A stretch of 64,000 nucleotides of DNA from Stutzerimonas stutzeri RCH2 (lineage in GTDB: Bacteria > Pseudomonadota > Gammaproteobacteria > Pseudomonadales > Pseudomonadaceae), in assembly GCF_000327065.1 (NCBI RefSeq), contig NC_019936.1, forward strand, positions 868,001 to 932,000, written 5' to 3'. Position 1 is the first letter of the stretch. Each line of letters starts with the position of its first letter. The notes under the pieces are model-generated. The model saw nothing but the letters and a program-made list of their open reading frames with translations, had not been told where the DNA came from and searched no databases. This document shows positions 27,441 through 36,271 of this stretch, in pieces. A program made the position numbers and the translations under genes.

Positions 27441-27899
27441 ATGCATATCGACGCACTCAGCCGCCGCCTGATCGACCGCTACCAGCATGGCATGCCGCTG
27501 TGTGCCGAACCCTACCGCGCCATGGCCGAGGAGCTTGGCTGCAGCGAGGACGAGGTGCTCGTCTGTCTGGAACAGCTGCAGGACGGCGGTGGCCTGTCGC
27601 GCATCGGCCCGGTGTTCGAACACAGCCGTGCCGGCGCCAGCACCCTGGTCGCACTGGCCGTGCCCGAGGCACGCCTGGAGCAGGTGGCTGCACGCATCAA
27701 TGCCTTTCCCGAGGTCAATCACAACTACCTGCGCGAGCATCGCTACAACCTCTGGTTCGTGCTGACCGGGCCGGATCGCCCGCATATCGACCGGCTGCTG
27801 GCCGAGATCGAAGCCGACACCGGGCTCACCCCGCTCGACCTGCCGATGCTGCACGCCTTTCGTATCGACCTTGGCTTTCCGCTGGGAGACCCGTCATGA
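27441..27899 (+). CDS. nirD: Siroheme decarboxylase subunit NirD
   Basis: 152 residues, Lrp/AsnC-like fold with an N-terminal winged helix and a C-terminal RAM-type domain. Decarboxylates siroheme to 12,18-didecarboxysiroheme together with NirL, NirG and NirH. The conserved segment [18 protein letters not shown] carries the His and Arg residues typical of the active subunits. Translational coupling to nirL by ATGA at 27896-27899. Confidence 0.95.
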   Translation: MHIDALSRRLIDRYQHGMPLCAEPYRAMAEELGCSEDEVLVCLEQLQDGGGLSRIGPVFEHSRAGASTLVALAVPEARLEQVAARINAFPEVNHNYLREHRYNLWFVLTGPDRPHIDRLLAEIEADTGLTPLDLPMLHAFRIDLGFPLGDPS

Positions 27900-28408
27900 C
27901 CGGTTGCCTCAACGAGCTGCAGGCGATGCAGTTGCGTCGCCTGCTCGAGGGCGGCCTGCCGCTGGCTGCACGCCCGTATCAGCGACTCGCCGAGCAGATC
28001 GGCAGCGTCGAGGAGCGCGTGCTGGAGCAGATTCAGCGCTGGCAGGAAGAAGGGCTGTTCCGTCGCGTCGGCCTGGTGCTCAAGCATCGCGCGCTGGGTT
28101 TTCGCGCCAACGCCATGCTGGTGATGGACATCCCCGATGCGCAGGTCGACGAAATAGGCCGACGACTCGGCCAGGCGGCGGGGGTCAATCTCTGTTATCA
28201 GCGCCCGCGACGTTTGCCGCAGTGGCCCTACAACCTGTTCTGCATGGTCCATGGGCGCGAGCGCGAGCAGGTCTGCCAGCTGATCGAGCGCCTGCTGGCC
28301 GACAACGGCCTGAGCGATGTGCCGCACCAGCTGCTGTTCAGCACGCGGGCGTTCAAGCAGTGCGGCGGCCGCTTTGCGCCACCGTTGGTGGAGAGCGCCA
28401 ATGGATGA
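27896..28408 (+). CDS. nirL: Siroheme decarboxylase subunit NirL
   Basis: 170 residues, paralogue of NirD, NirG and NirH. The segment [23 protein letters not shown] corresponds to the active-site loop, with CYxRP in place of HNYxREH. The start ATG 27896 overlaps the nirD stop; a longer in-frame reading would lie inside nirD. The end overlaps nirG by 8 bases. Confidence 0.95.
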   Translation: MTGCLNELQAMQLRRLLEGGLPLAARPYQRLAEQIGSVEERVLEQIQRWQEEGLFRRVGLVLKHRALGFRANAMLVMDIPDAQVDEIGRRLGQAAGVNLCYQRPRRLPQWPYNLFCMVHGREREQVCQLIERLLADNGLSDVPHQLLFSTRAFKQCGGRFAPPLVESANG

Positions 28409-28844
28409 GTTCGATCGCCAGTTGATCAATCGGCTGCAACATGGCCTGCCGCTGGTTCGTCACCCCTGGGAAGCGCTCGCCGAGGAGCTTGGCAGCACAT
28501 CCGAGGCCCTGCGCGAGCGGGTACAGGCCTTGCTCGAGGATGGCACGTTGACCCGTTTCGGGCCGATGTTCGATATCGACCGCCTCGGCGGTGCCTTTAC
28601 CCTGGCTGCGTTATCCGTACCCGAGGAGCGCTTCGACGAGGTCGCCGCGCACCTCACAGCGATGCCAGAGGTTGCGCACAACTATCGCCGTGAGCACCGC
28701 TGGAACATGTGGTTCGTGCTCGGCTGCGAAACCCCGCAGGGCATTGCCGAGAGCATTGCGCGCATCGAGGCCGAAACCGGCCTGGCGGTGCTGAATCTGC
28801 CGAAAGAGGAAACCTTCCATGTCGGTTTGCACTTCCCCGTCTGA
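28401..28844 (+). CDS. nirG: Siroheme decarboxylase subunit NirG
   Basis: 147 residues. Closest in motif to NirD ([18 protein letters not shown]), so NirD and NirG form one pair of subunit types and NirL and NirH the other. Start ATG 28401 lies inside the end of nirL. Part of the heme d1 pathway. Confidence 0.94.
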   Translation: MDEFDRQLINRLQHGLPLVRHPWEALAEELGSTSEALRERVQALLEDGTLTRFGPMFDIDRLGGAFTLAALSVPEERFDEVAAHLTAMPEVAHNYRREHRWNMWFVLGCETPQGIAESIARIEAETGLAVLNLPKEETFHVGLHFPV

Positions 28845-29325
28845 TGAAGGCCTGACCCGCCGCCTGATCGAGCTGACCGAGGCCGGGCTGCCGCTGGTGG
28901 CCGATCCCTGGGCCTGGCTTGCCGATGAGCTGGGGATCGATGTCGACGCGACGCTCGAACTGCTGCAGCGCCTGCAGGCCGATGGCGCGATCCGGCGGAT
29001 TGCGGCGATACCCAACCACTACCGCCTCGGCTATCGGCACAATGGCATGACCGTGTGGGATGTCGACGATGACGAAATCGCACGCCTGGGGGCGCTGATC
29101 GGCGCGCAGCCCTTCGTCAGCCATTGCTATCGCCGGCCGCGCCAGGAAGGCTGGCCGTACAACCTGTTCGCCATGGTGCACGGGCGCGACGCCAGTGATA
29201 TCGAGGCCTATCGCAACCAGATCCGCGCGCTGCTCGGCGGTGCCTGTCGGGCGAACGAGATGCTGGTATCCAGCCGCATCCTGAAGAAGACCGGCCTGCG
29301 CCTGGCGGGTCAGCGCCGCGCCTGA
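28819..29325 (+). CDS. nirH: Siroheme decarboxylase subunit NirH
   Basis: 168 residues, with the NirL-type loop CYRRPRQEGWPYNLFAMVHG. The start overlaps nirG by 26 bases, the longest overlap in the operon. Last gene of nirMCFDLGH; a hairpin follows at 29341-29372. Confidence 0.94.
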   Translation: MSVCTSPSDEGLTRRLIELTEAGLPLVADPWAWLADELGIDVDATLELLQRLQADGAIRRIAAIPNHYRLGYRHNGMTVWDVDDDEIARLGALIGAQPFVSHCYRRPRQEGWPYNLFAMVHGRDASDIEAYRNQIRALLGGACRANEMLVSSRILKKTGLRLAGQRRA

Positions 29326-29340
29326 TCTGTCGTCAGCGGC

Positions 29341-29372
29341 CACGCCGAGGTGCAGTTGCGCACCGTGGCGTG
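29341..29372 (+). terminator. Two-part hairpin after nirH
   Basis: Outer arms CACGCC/GGCGTG (29341-29346, 29367-29372) and inner arms GGTGC/GCACC (29349-29353, 29360-29364). It starts 15 bases after the nirH stop; there is no T run. Confidence 0.55.
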
Positions 29373-29506
29373 ACCGAAAGAGCCGATTGCAGCAGCGAAA
29401 ACTGGCGCGTCCAAACCGCCTGAATCGCTACAGGCCTTGCCCCGCAAGGCTTTGCGTCCTCCCTCCCATCTCCTCATAAAGCCCTACTGCCACGTTCGGG
29501 TTTTTC

Positions 29507-29549
29507 TTGATTGCCATCAAGCAGGTTTCGATAGGCGCCTTCTTAAACT
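29507..29549 (+). promoter_or_regulatory. norC promoter: perfect DNR box and -10
   Basis: TTGATTGCCATCAA (29507-29520) matches all ten dyad positions. A -10 element TAAACT (29544-29549) follows at the distance expected for an activator centred near -41.5. The norC start is at 29578, which leaves a leader of about 20 bases. Confidence 0.87.
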
Positions 29550-29577
29550 GGCCACGCCAAGCCATGAGGAGGCGACC

Positions 29578-31487
<1,910 letters not shown>

Positions 31488-31508
31488 GACGAGTCGCAAT
31501 GAGGATCG

Positions 31509-31545
31509 ACGGCCCGGCTGGTAACAGCGGGCCGTTTTGCTTTTT
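31509..31545 (+). terminator. Rho-independent terminator after norCB
   Basis: Arms ACGGCCCGGCTG and CAGCGGGCCGT with one bulge and a GTAA loop, followed by TTTTGCTTTTT. It separates norCB from norD; norD is probably read by partial read-through. Confidence 0.85.
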
Positions 31546-31569
31546 CAGTGCCTGCACGGAGTAACCGCC

Positions 31570-33411
31570 ATGGCCTTTACCATCGAAGTGGAAGAGTGGG
31601 TCGGTAGTGTCTGGCACCGCTTCATCACCCGTCGCGCCAACCCGGATTTTCCGGAAGCACGGGTCGAGCTTGAGAGCATGCAGCGGCCGCTGTCGCTGCT
31701 GTTCCGCGCCATGGGCGGCGCCAGCGGGGTCGGCGTCGAAGCCGCCAGCGCGCGCGATCTGCTGCTCAGGCGCAACCTGCTGCAACAGGTCGCCGGGACT
31801 TGCAAGCAACTGCCGGTGGCCTGGTGCGACGCCAGCAACCTGCGGCTGCCGCAGAGCCTGGCAGTCTATCCGGAAGTCTCGCTGAACCAGGATCTCTACC
31901 GCTGGCTGGCGCTGCTCGCGGCGCAGGCCGGGCCGATGCGCCACTGGGCGCGTGACAACCAGCGCTGGACCCAGGCAATCCTTGAACAGTTTCCGGCCAT
32001 GCGCCCGCGCTATCAGCGCCTGGTTGAAGCTCATCTGCAGCTGCGCCCGGACCCGAGCCAGCTGCCCAAGGCCGAGGCCGCGCTGGAAGCGGCGCTGTGC
32101 CAGGCCCTGCGCGAGCCGGGTAGCGTCAGCCAGTTTCCACGCAGCGAGCGCGCGCCCTGGCCGCTGCCGCTGTGGCTGTATCCGGCCGACAATCTTGGTG
32201 AACCCCAGGCCGCCCAGCGCGCCGAAGAGGGCGAGGGCAATTTGGAAACCCCGCCCGGCGGCGAATCGCGCCAGCGCAAGCGCGCCCGGCGGGTGGACGA
32301 GAGCTCCAGCAAGGGCGGTCTGCTGCTGTTCCGGCTGGAGAACCTGTTCAGCTGGTCCGAGCACATCGAACTGGATCGCTGCGGCGACGACACCGAAGAC
32401 CTCGACGCAGCACGTGTCGCCGAGGATCTCGACGAGCTGGCGCTGTCCCGTCAGCGCATGCGCCAGGGCGGCGGGCTCAAGCTCGATCTGGACCTGCCGG
32501 CCGCGGATTTCGACGATGTGCCGCTGGGCGAAGGCATCAAGCTGCCCGAGTGGGACTATCGCAAGCAGTGCCTGCAGAAGGATTTCGTCAACCTGCAGCT
32601 GATGCTGCCCCGCGGCGCCGAGGCCAAGCCGTTGCCGCTGCACCTGTCGCCGCTGGCGCGGCGTTTGCGTCGGCAGTTCGAGCACCTGCGCAACGACCGC
32701 CAGTGGCTGCGCCAGCAACCCCAGGGTTCCGAACTGGACATGCAGGCCTGGCTGGACTTCCACGTCGAGCGGCAGAACGGCCAGTGCGCCGAGCGCGGCC
32801 TGTTCATGGAGCAGCGGCAGAATCGCCGCGACCTGGCCTGCCTGCTGCTGGCCGACCTGTCCATGTCCACCGACGCGCACCTGGACAACGAGCACCGGGT
32901 GATCGATGTGGTCATCGACAGCCTGCTGCTGTTCGGTGAAGCGCTGTCGGCGGTCGGCGACCCGTTCGCGCTATACGGATTCTCTTCGCTACGTCGCCAG
33001 CAGGTGCGCATGCAGGAGCTGAAGAGCTTCCGTCAGCCCTATGGCGACGAAACCCGCGGTCGTATCCAGGCACTCAAGCCTGGCTATTACACCCGCATGG
33101 GCGCCGCGATCCGCCAGGCCACCGAGCTGCTCGGCAACTGCAAACAGCGGCGCAAGCTGTTGCTGCTGGTGACCGATGGCAAGCCGAATGACCTGGATCT
33201 CTACGAAGGCCGTTACGGCGTCGAAGACACCCGCCAGGCAGTGATGGAAGCACGCAAGCAGGGTCTGCTGCCGTTCTGCATCACCATCGACCGTGAGGCT
33301 GGCGACTACCTGCCGTACATGTTCGGCGCCAATGGCTACACGCTGATCAAGGAACCGCAGCAACTGCCGTTCCGCCTGCCGCAGCTGTACAAGCAGCTGA
33401 CCCAGTCGTAA
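31570..33411 (+). CDS. norD: NorD, VWA-domain activator of NO reductase
   Basis: 613-residue cytoplasmic protein. The C-terminal third is a von Willebrand A domain with an intact MIDAS start, D429-L-S431-M-S433, followed by LLVTDGKPND. NorD works with the AAA+ protein NirQ/NorQ to insert FeB or otherwise activate NorCB. Start ATG 31570; ends 29 bases before the repeat region. Confidence 0.95.
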   Translation: MAFTIEVEEWVGSVWHRFITRRANPDFPEARVELESMQRPLSLLFRAMGGASGVGVEAASARDLLLRRNLLQQVAGTCKQLPVAWCDASNLRLPQSLAVYPEVSLNQDLYRWLALLAAQAGPMRHWARDNQRWTQAILEQFPAMRPRYQRLVEAHLQLRPDPSQLPKAEAALEAALCQALREPGSVSQFPRSERAPWPLPLWLYPADNLGEPQAAQRAEEGEGNLETPPGGESRQRKRARRVDESSSKGGLLLFRLENLFSWSEHIELDRCGDDTEDLDAARVAEDLDELALSRQRMRQGGGLKLDLDLPAADFDDVPLGEGIKLPEWDYRKQCLQKDFVNLQLMLPRGAEAKPLPLHLSPLARRLRRQFEHLRNDRQWLRQQPQGSELDMQAWLDFHVERQNGQCAERGLFMEQRQNRRDLACLLLADLSMSTDAHLDNEHRVIDVVIDSLLLFGEALSAVGDPFALYGFSSLRRQQVRMQELKSFRQPYGDETRGRIQALKPGYYTRMGAAIRQATELLGNCKQRRKLLLLVTDGKPNDLDLYEGRYGVEDTRQAVMEARKQGLLPFCITIDREAGDYLPYMFGANGYTLIKEPQQLPFRLPQLYKQLTQS

Positions 33412-33440
33412 GCGCAAGGTGACTGGCACGCGACGGTATC

Positions 33441-33529
33441 GCAGGGTGGATGTCGCTTTCAGCAGCCACCGTGCATACCGCGCGGTGGGTGGCCACCCCG
33501 TGGATCGGTAAGACGCGATCCACCCTACG
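33441..33529. repeat. Palindromic repeat copy A
   Basis: Begins GCAGGGTGGATGTCGCTTTC and ends GATCCACCCTACG; the ends are inverted copies of each other. Internal words CACCGTGCATA and GTGGATCGGT are shared with copies B and C. Confidence 0.8.
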
Positions 33530-33567
33530 ACCGACGGGATTCGGTGAGTAGGCGGGTGGGGTGGCAT

Positions 33568-33649
33568 GTAGGGTGGGTGTCGCTTTTCACATACACCGTG
33601 CACACCGTTCGGTGGGTCTGTGGATCGGTGAGCCGCGATCCACCCTACG
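33568..33649. repeat. Palindromic repeat copy B
   Basis: GTAGGGTGGGTGTCGCTTTT to GATCCACCCTACG. Same terminal inverted repeat as copies A and C, with CACCGTGCACACC inside. Confidence 0.82.
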
Positions 33650-33683
33650 ACCGACGAGGGTTCGTCGGGCAGGTGGGTGGCGT

Positions 33684-33789
33684 GTAGGGTGGATGTCGCT
33701 TTTCACATCCACCGTGCATATCGATCGGTGGTTCGATGGATCGGTGGATCGGTGGATCGGTGGATCGGTGAAGCGTGATCCACCCTACG
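33684..33789. repeat. Palindromic repeat copy C with 8-base tandem array
   Basis: GTAGGGTGGATGTCGCTTTT to GATCCACCCTACG. It is longer than A and B because GGATCGGT is present four times in tandem (33738-33769), so the length can probably vary. Confidence 0.82.
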
Positions 33790-33812
33790 GCTATGCCTTG
33801 TCGGGAAGGCCA

Positions 33813-34004
33813 TCAGAACAGATAGCGCGGCAACCAGACGATCATCACCGCGCAGAAGATGCTCAGACCGATGCAGAACCACAGGAAGCGCCGTTGCCGG
33901 CGCTCCGGTGCACTGTCGGCGTGTTCCGGCAGCGGCATGCCGCAGTTGCTGCATTCGGCTTCGTTCGGCGGGTTGTCCTGTTGGCAGTACAGGCATCTGG
34001 GCAT
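33813..34004 (-). CDS. Small zinc-ribbon membrane protein
   Basis: 63 residues. The N-terminal zinc ribbon has two CxxC knuckles (CLYC and CSNC), followed by a basic linker RRQRR and one C-terminal membrane helix (FLWFCIGLSIFCAVMIVWL). ATG 34004 has GAGG 9 bases upstream. It lies 67 bases after dnrD on the same strand and probably ends the dnrNOD transcript. Function unknown; a small membrane sensor or adaptor is possible. Confidence 0.78.
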   Translation of the reverse strand: MPRCLYCQQDNPPNEAECSNCGMPLPEHADSAPERRQRRFLWFCIGLSIFCAVMIVWLPRYLF

Positions 34005-34071
34005 GGCGGTTTCCTCTTGGTCGGTAGAGCCTGACACGGTGGGAAAACCGCGGGCTTTGACGACAATCAAC

Positions 34072-34755
34072 TCACTCGAACTGCTCGAGCCGCTGGCGAT
34101 CGAGGATGGCGATCTGCCGACCTTCCTGGGTAATGATGCCCTCGTCGATCAGCCGGCGGATGATCCGTGAAAAAGTTTCCGGCTGGATCGACAGGTGCCC
34201 GGCGACCAGCTGCTTGGCCATCGGCAGTTCGAAGCTGTTGCCTTCATCTTTCGCGCGCGCCAGTTGCGTCAGTAGATAGCGCACCACGCGGTGCGTGGCG
34301 TTTTTCAGCGACAGCGTCTCGATCTCGTTGATGCGCTGGTGCAAACGCACGCAGAGCTTGCCGAGCAGGGCGAAGGTCAGGCGCTGGTTGGCTTCCAGCA
34401 GACGCATGTAGGCCGCGTTGGAGAAGCGATAGACCTGGGACGGGCAAACCGCCTGGGCCGAGGCCACGTAGTTGGGGGTATCCATCAGCATCATGGCTTC
34501 GGCGAAGGTCTGGCGGTTGCCGATGACCTCGAAGACCTTCTCCTGACCGTCCGGTGTCAGGCGGTAGACCTTCACCGCGCCGGAGATGACGAAGTAGAAG
34601 TGGTGTGCCGGCTCGCCCTGATGGAACAGGTTGTCGCCCTTGTCGAGATTGAGCAGCTGGCTGGCATTGAGCAGCTCTTCCATCTGCTCTTCGTTCAGCG
34701 GTTCGAACAGGTGGTGACTGCGGAGGATCTGGTGGTGTACGCGGTGAAGCACCAT
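34072..34755 (-). CDS. dnrD: NO-responsive CRP/FNR regulator DnrD
   Basis: 227-residue activator of the DNR branch: N-terminal cyclic-nucleotide-like sensory beta-barrel, long dimer helix and C-terminal HTH (SIQPETFSRIIRRL, with the E-SR residues that read TTGAT). The N-terminal Cys cluster of true FNR is absent, so it does not carry the 4Fe-4S oxygen sensor. P. stutzeri DnrD is required for transcription of nirSTB and norCB in response to NO. A DNR box at 34842-34855 suggests autoregulation, in addition to read-through from dnrN. Confidence 0.93.
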   Translation of the reverse strand: MVLHRVHHQILRSHHLFEPLNEEQMEELLNASQLLNLDKGDNLFHQGEPAHHFYFVISGAVKVYRLTPDGQEKVFEVIGNRQTFAEAMMLMDTPNYVASAQAVCPSQVYRFSNAAYMRLLEANQRLTFALLGKLCVRLHQRINEIETLSLKNATHRVVRYLLTQLARAKDEGNSFELPMAKQLVAGHLSIQPETFSRIIRRLIDEGIITQEGRQIAILDRQRLEQFE

Positions 34756-34841
34756 GCAAGGCGTCCTGTTTCAATTGAACAATGACAACAAACGTCGGCC
34801 TTCAGCCTAGCGCATGTGGTGAGGATGGCGCAGGCCAGACC

Positions 34842-34855
34842 TTGATGATCGTCAA
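34842..34855 (-). promoter_or_regulatory. FNR/DNR box upstream of dnrD
   Basis: TTGATGATCGTCAA, 9 of 10 positions, within the larger dyad ACCTTGA-N6-TCAAGGT. It lies between dnrO and dnrD, allowing dnrD to be transcribed without dnrNO. A perfect palindrome TTCAATTGAA (34770-34779) lies in the leader. Confidence 0.75.
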
Positions 34856-34891
34856 GGTCGGACCGATAAGGGGTGGTAGCTGTTCACAAGA

Positions 34892-35410
34892 TCAATGCAA
34901 ATGGGCGACGAAGCCCGCACGCCATACCGGCTCGGCGAAGATCCGTGGATAGCGTTCGAGTGCGTCGAAGATCCGTTGCAGGCCTTGCTCGCGCTGCTCG
35001 GTTTCCGACAGGGCTTCGGCGCCCTTGAGCAGGTCGATCAGCAGGCCGTGCAATGCCGCATCAGCCGCTTCCGGCAGCTGGCAGTTGGCGATCAGGTAGC
35101 TGGTGGCCGCCTCGATATCGCGCTGCAACGCCGCGGCTGACTCGTCGCTGAGTGGCTGCCGTGGATCGCTCGGCGTGCTGCGTTGCGCGGCCTCGTGAAT
35201 CCGCGTCATGCCTTCGCGCAAGGCTTCGTCGGTGGCCCAGCGCTCGGCCGGCGTGGATTGATTCGCAGCGGCCGGGGCATGGTGGCTGTGGTCGTGGCCA
35301 GTCGCCGCGTGGGCCGTGCTGACAACCATGCTCAGTGCGAAATTGCTGGCCAGGGCAACGACGGAGGCCATTGCCACACCCCAGGCGATCGGTTGCAGAT
35401 ACTGCTTCAT
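34892..35410 (-). CDS. dnrO: DnrO, exported protein of the dnr operon
   Basis: 172 residues. An N-terminal hydrophobic segment ending STAHAA followed by a His-rich stretch (GHDHSHH) indicates a periplasmic or membrane-tethered helical protein that could bind metal. It has no recognised domain. The gene lies between dnrN (4-base overlap) and dnrD; in P. stutzeri dnrN and dnrO transcription is induced by NO. The gene name comes from this position and order. Confidence 0.8.
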   Translation of the reverse strand: MKQYLQPIAWGVAMASVVALASNFALSMVVSTAHAATGHDHSHHAPAAANQSTPAERWATDEALREGMTRIHEAAQRSTPSDPRQPLSDESAAALQRDIEAATSYLIANCQLPEAADAALHGLLIDLLKGAEALSETEQREQGLQRIFDALERYPRIFAEPVWRAGFVAHLH

Positions 35411-36126
35411 GGACGGACCTCCTCGGCGCTTTCGGTGGCCTGCACGGTGGGTATTCGCGCAGGCGCCTCGGCATTGCGGAACAGTACGTTGTTCTCCAGA
35501 TGGATGTGTTGCATCAGATCGCTGCGCATTTCCTCCAGTCCGCGATACAGGGCGCGCCAGGTATTGCAGGCATTGGCCGGCGGGGTAATGTCATTGGTCA
35601 GCGCCGCCAGCCGCTCCAGCGCGTTGCCATGCTCCTGATGCTCATAGCGCATGACCGATATCGGCCCCTGCGCCTGCGGGAAGCCCATGCCGCGCTGCAG
35701 CATCGGGAAGAGGATCTGCTCCTCCTTGAGCATGTGACTCTCCAGCTCCTGCTGCATGTTCCACAGGTGCTCGGCCAGGCCGTTGGGGCACTCCGGGCGG
35801 CTGCCATGCACCTGCTCGACCCGGCTGGCCAGACGAATCAGCTCGGGGAACTGGTCGCGATGGCGCTCGTGAAAACGCGCCAGGATGTACTCAATCAGCT
35901 GGCCGGCCGGCACGGTACGCCAGTCCTGTTCCTCGGCGTTCGGCTCGAGCGCAAGCAGCGCAGCGGCGATGGTTTCCGGATCGACGCCGATCCGCTGTGC
36001 AGCTTCGCGCAGCGGTAGGTCTCCGCCGCAGCAGAAGTCCAGGCGATATTGACGAAATACCCGTGTTGCACCCGCCACGGAGCATGCGAGGTTGCCGAGA
36101 GTCTGGTCGATAAGTGCGGTAGTCAT
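35407..36126 (-). CDS. dnrN: Di-iron repair protein DnrN (ScdA/YtfE/RIC family)
   Basis: 239-residue cytoplasmic protein of the RIC family that repairs iron-sulfur clusters damaged by NO and may release or scavenge NO. The N-terminal ScdA domain has the FCCGG motif (DFCCGGDLPL); the C-terminal hemerythrin-like part carries the di-iron ligands in RFHERHRDQ, HMLKEEQILFP, YEHQEHG and HIHLENNVLFR. First gene of dnrNOD, transcribed from a sigma-54 promoter opposite norR. Confidence 0.93.
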   Translation of the reverse strand: MTTALIDQTLGNLACSVAGATRVFRQYRLDFCCGGDLPLREAAQRIGVDPETIAAALLALEPNAEEQDWRTVPAGQLIEYILARFHERHRDQFPELIRLASRVEQVHGSRPECPNGLAEHLWNMQQELESHMLKEEQILFPMLQRGMGFPQAQGPISVMRYEHQEHGNALERLAALTNDITPPANACNTWRALYRGLEEMRSDLMQHIHLENNVLFRNAEAPARIPTVQATESAEEVRP

Positions 36127-36160
36127 GCGCAACAGTCCTGGTGAATGTATCGGGACCATC

Positions 36161-36175
36161 GCAACAGACGTGCCA
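36161..36175 (-). promoter_or_regulatory. Sigma-54 promoter of dnrNOD
   Basis: Minus strand TGGCAC-GTCTG-TTGC, an exact -24/-12 element, 35 bases upstream of the dnrN start. The enhancer-binding protein NorR is encoded just upstream on the other strand. Confidence 0.85.
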
Positions 36176-36193
36176 AGCGGGGAGCGGCGCAAA

Positions 36194-36209
36194 CTGCCGA
36201 CTTCGGCAG
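36194..36209. promoter_or_regulatory. Palindrome in the dnrN-norR gap
   Basis: CTGCCGA-CT-TCGGCAG, a perfect 7-bp dyad about 20 bases upstream of the -24 element. It is a candidate NorR site, although it is closer to the promoter than most enhancers and does not match the E. coli NorR core. Confidence 0.4.
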
Positions 36210-36271
36210 GTTGGTGGTGAAAAACACCCGAAGCGGTTATGGTGAGGAAAACCCGGAGGGTAACTGGAACC

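Larger units (their letters stand above)
33412..33812. other. Intergenic repeat cluster
   Basis: 401 bases without a gene between norD and the convergent zinc-ribbon gene. It is filled by three related palindromic repeats (33441-33529, 33568-33649, 33684-33789) separated by short GC-rich spacers sharing CGACCGACG and AGGTGGGTGG-like words. Confidence 0.75.

Noticed and set aside
33738..33769. Possible CRISPR array from tandem GGATCGGT
   Set aside because: The unit is 8 bases with no spacers, so it is a simple tandem repeat inside a dispersed element and not CRISPR.
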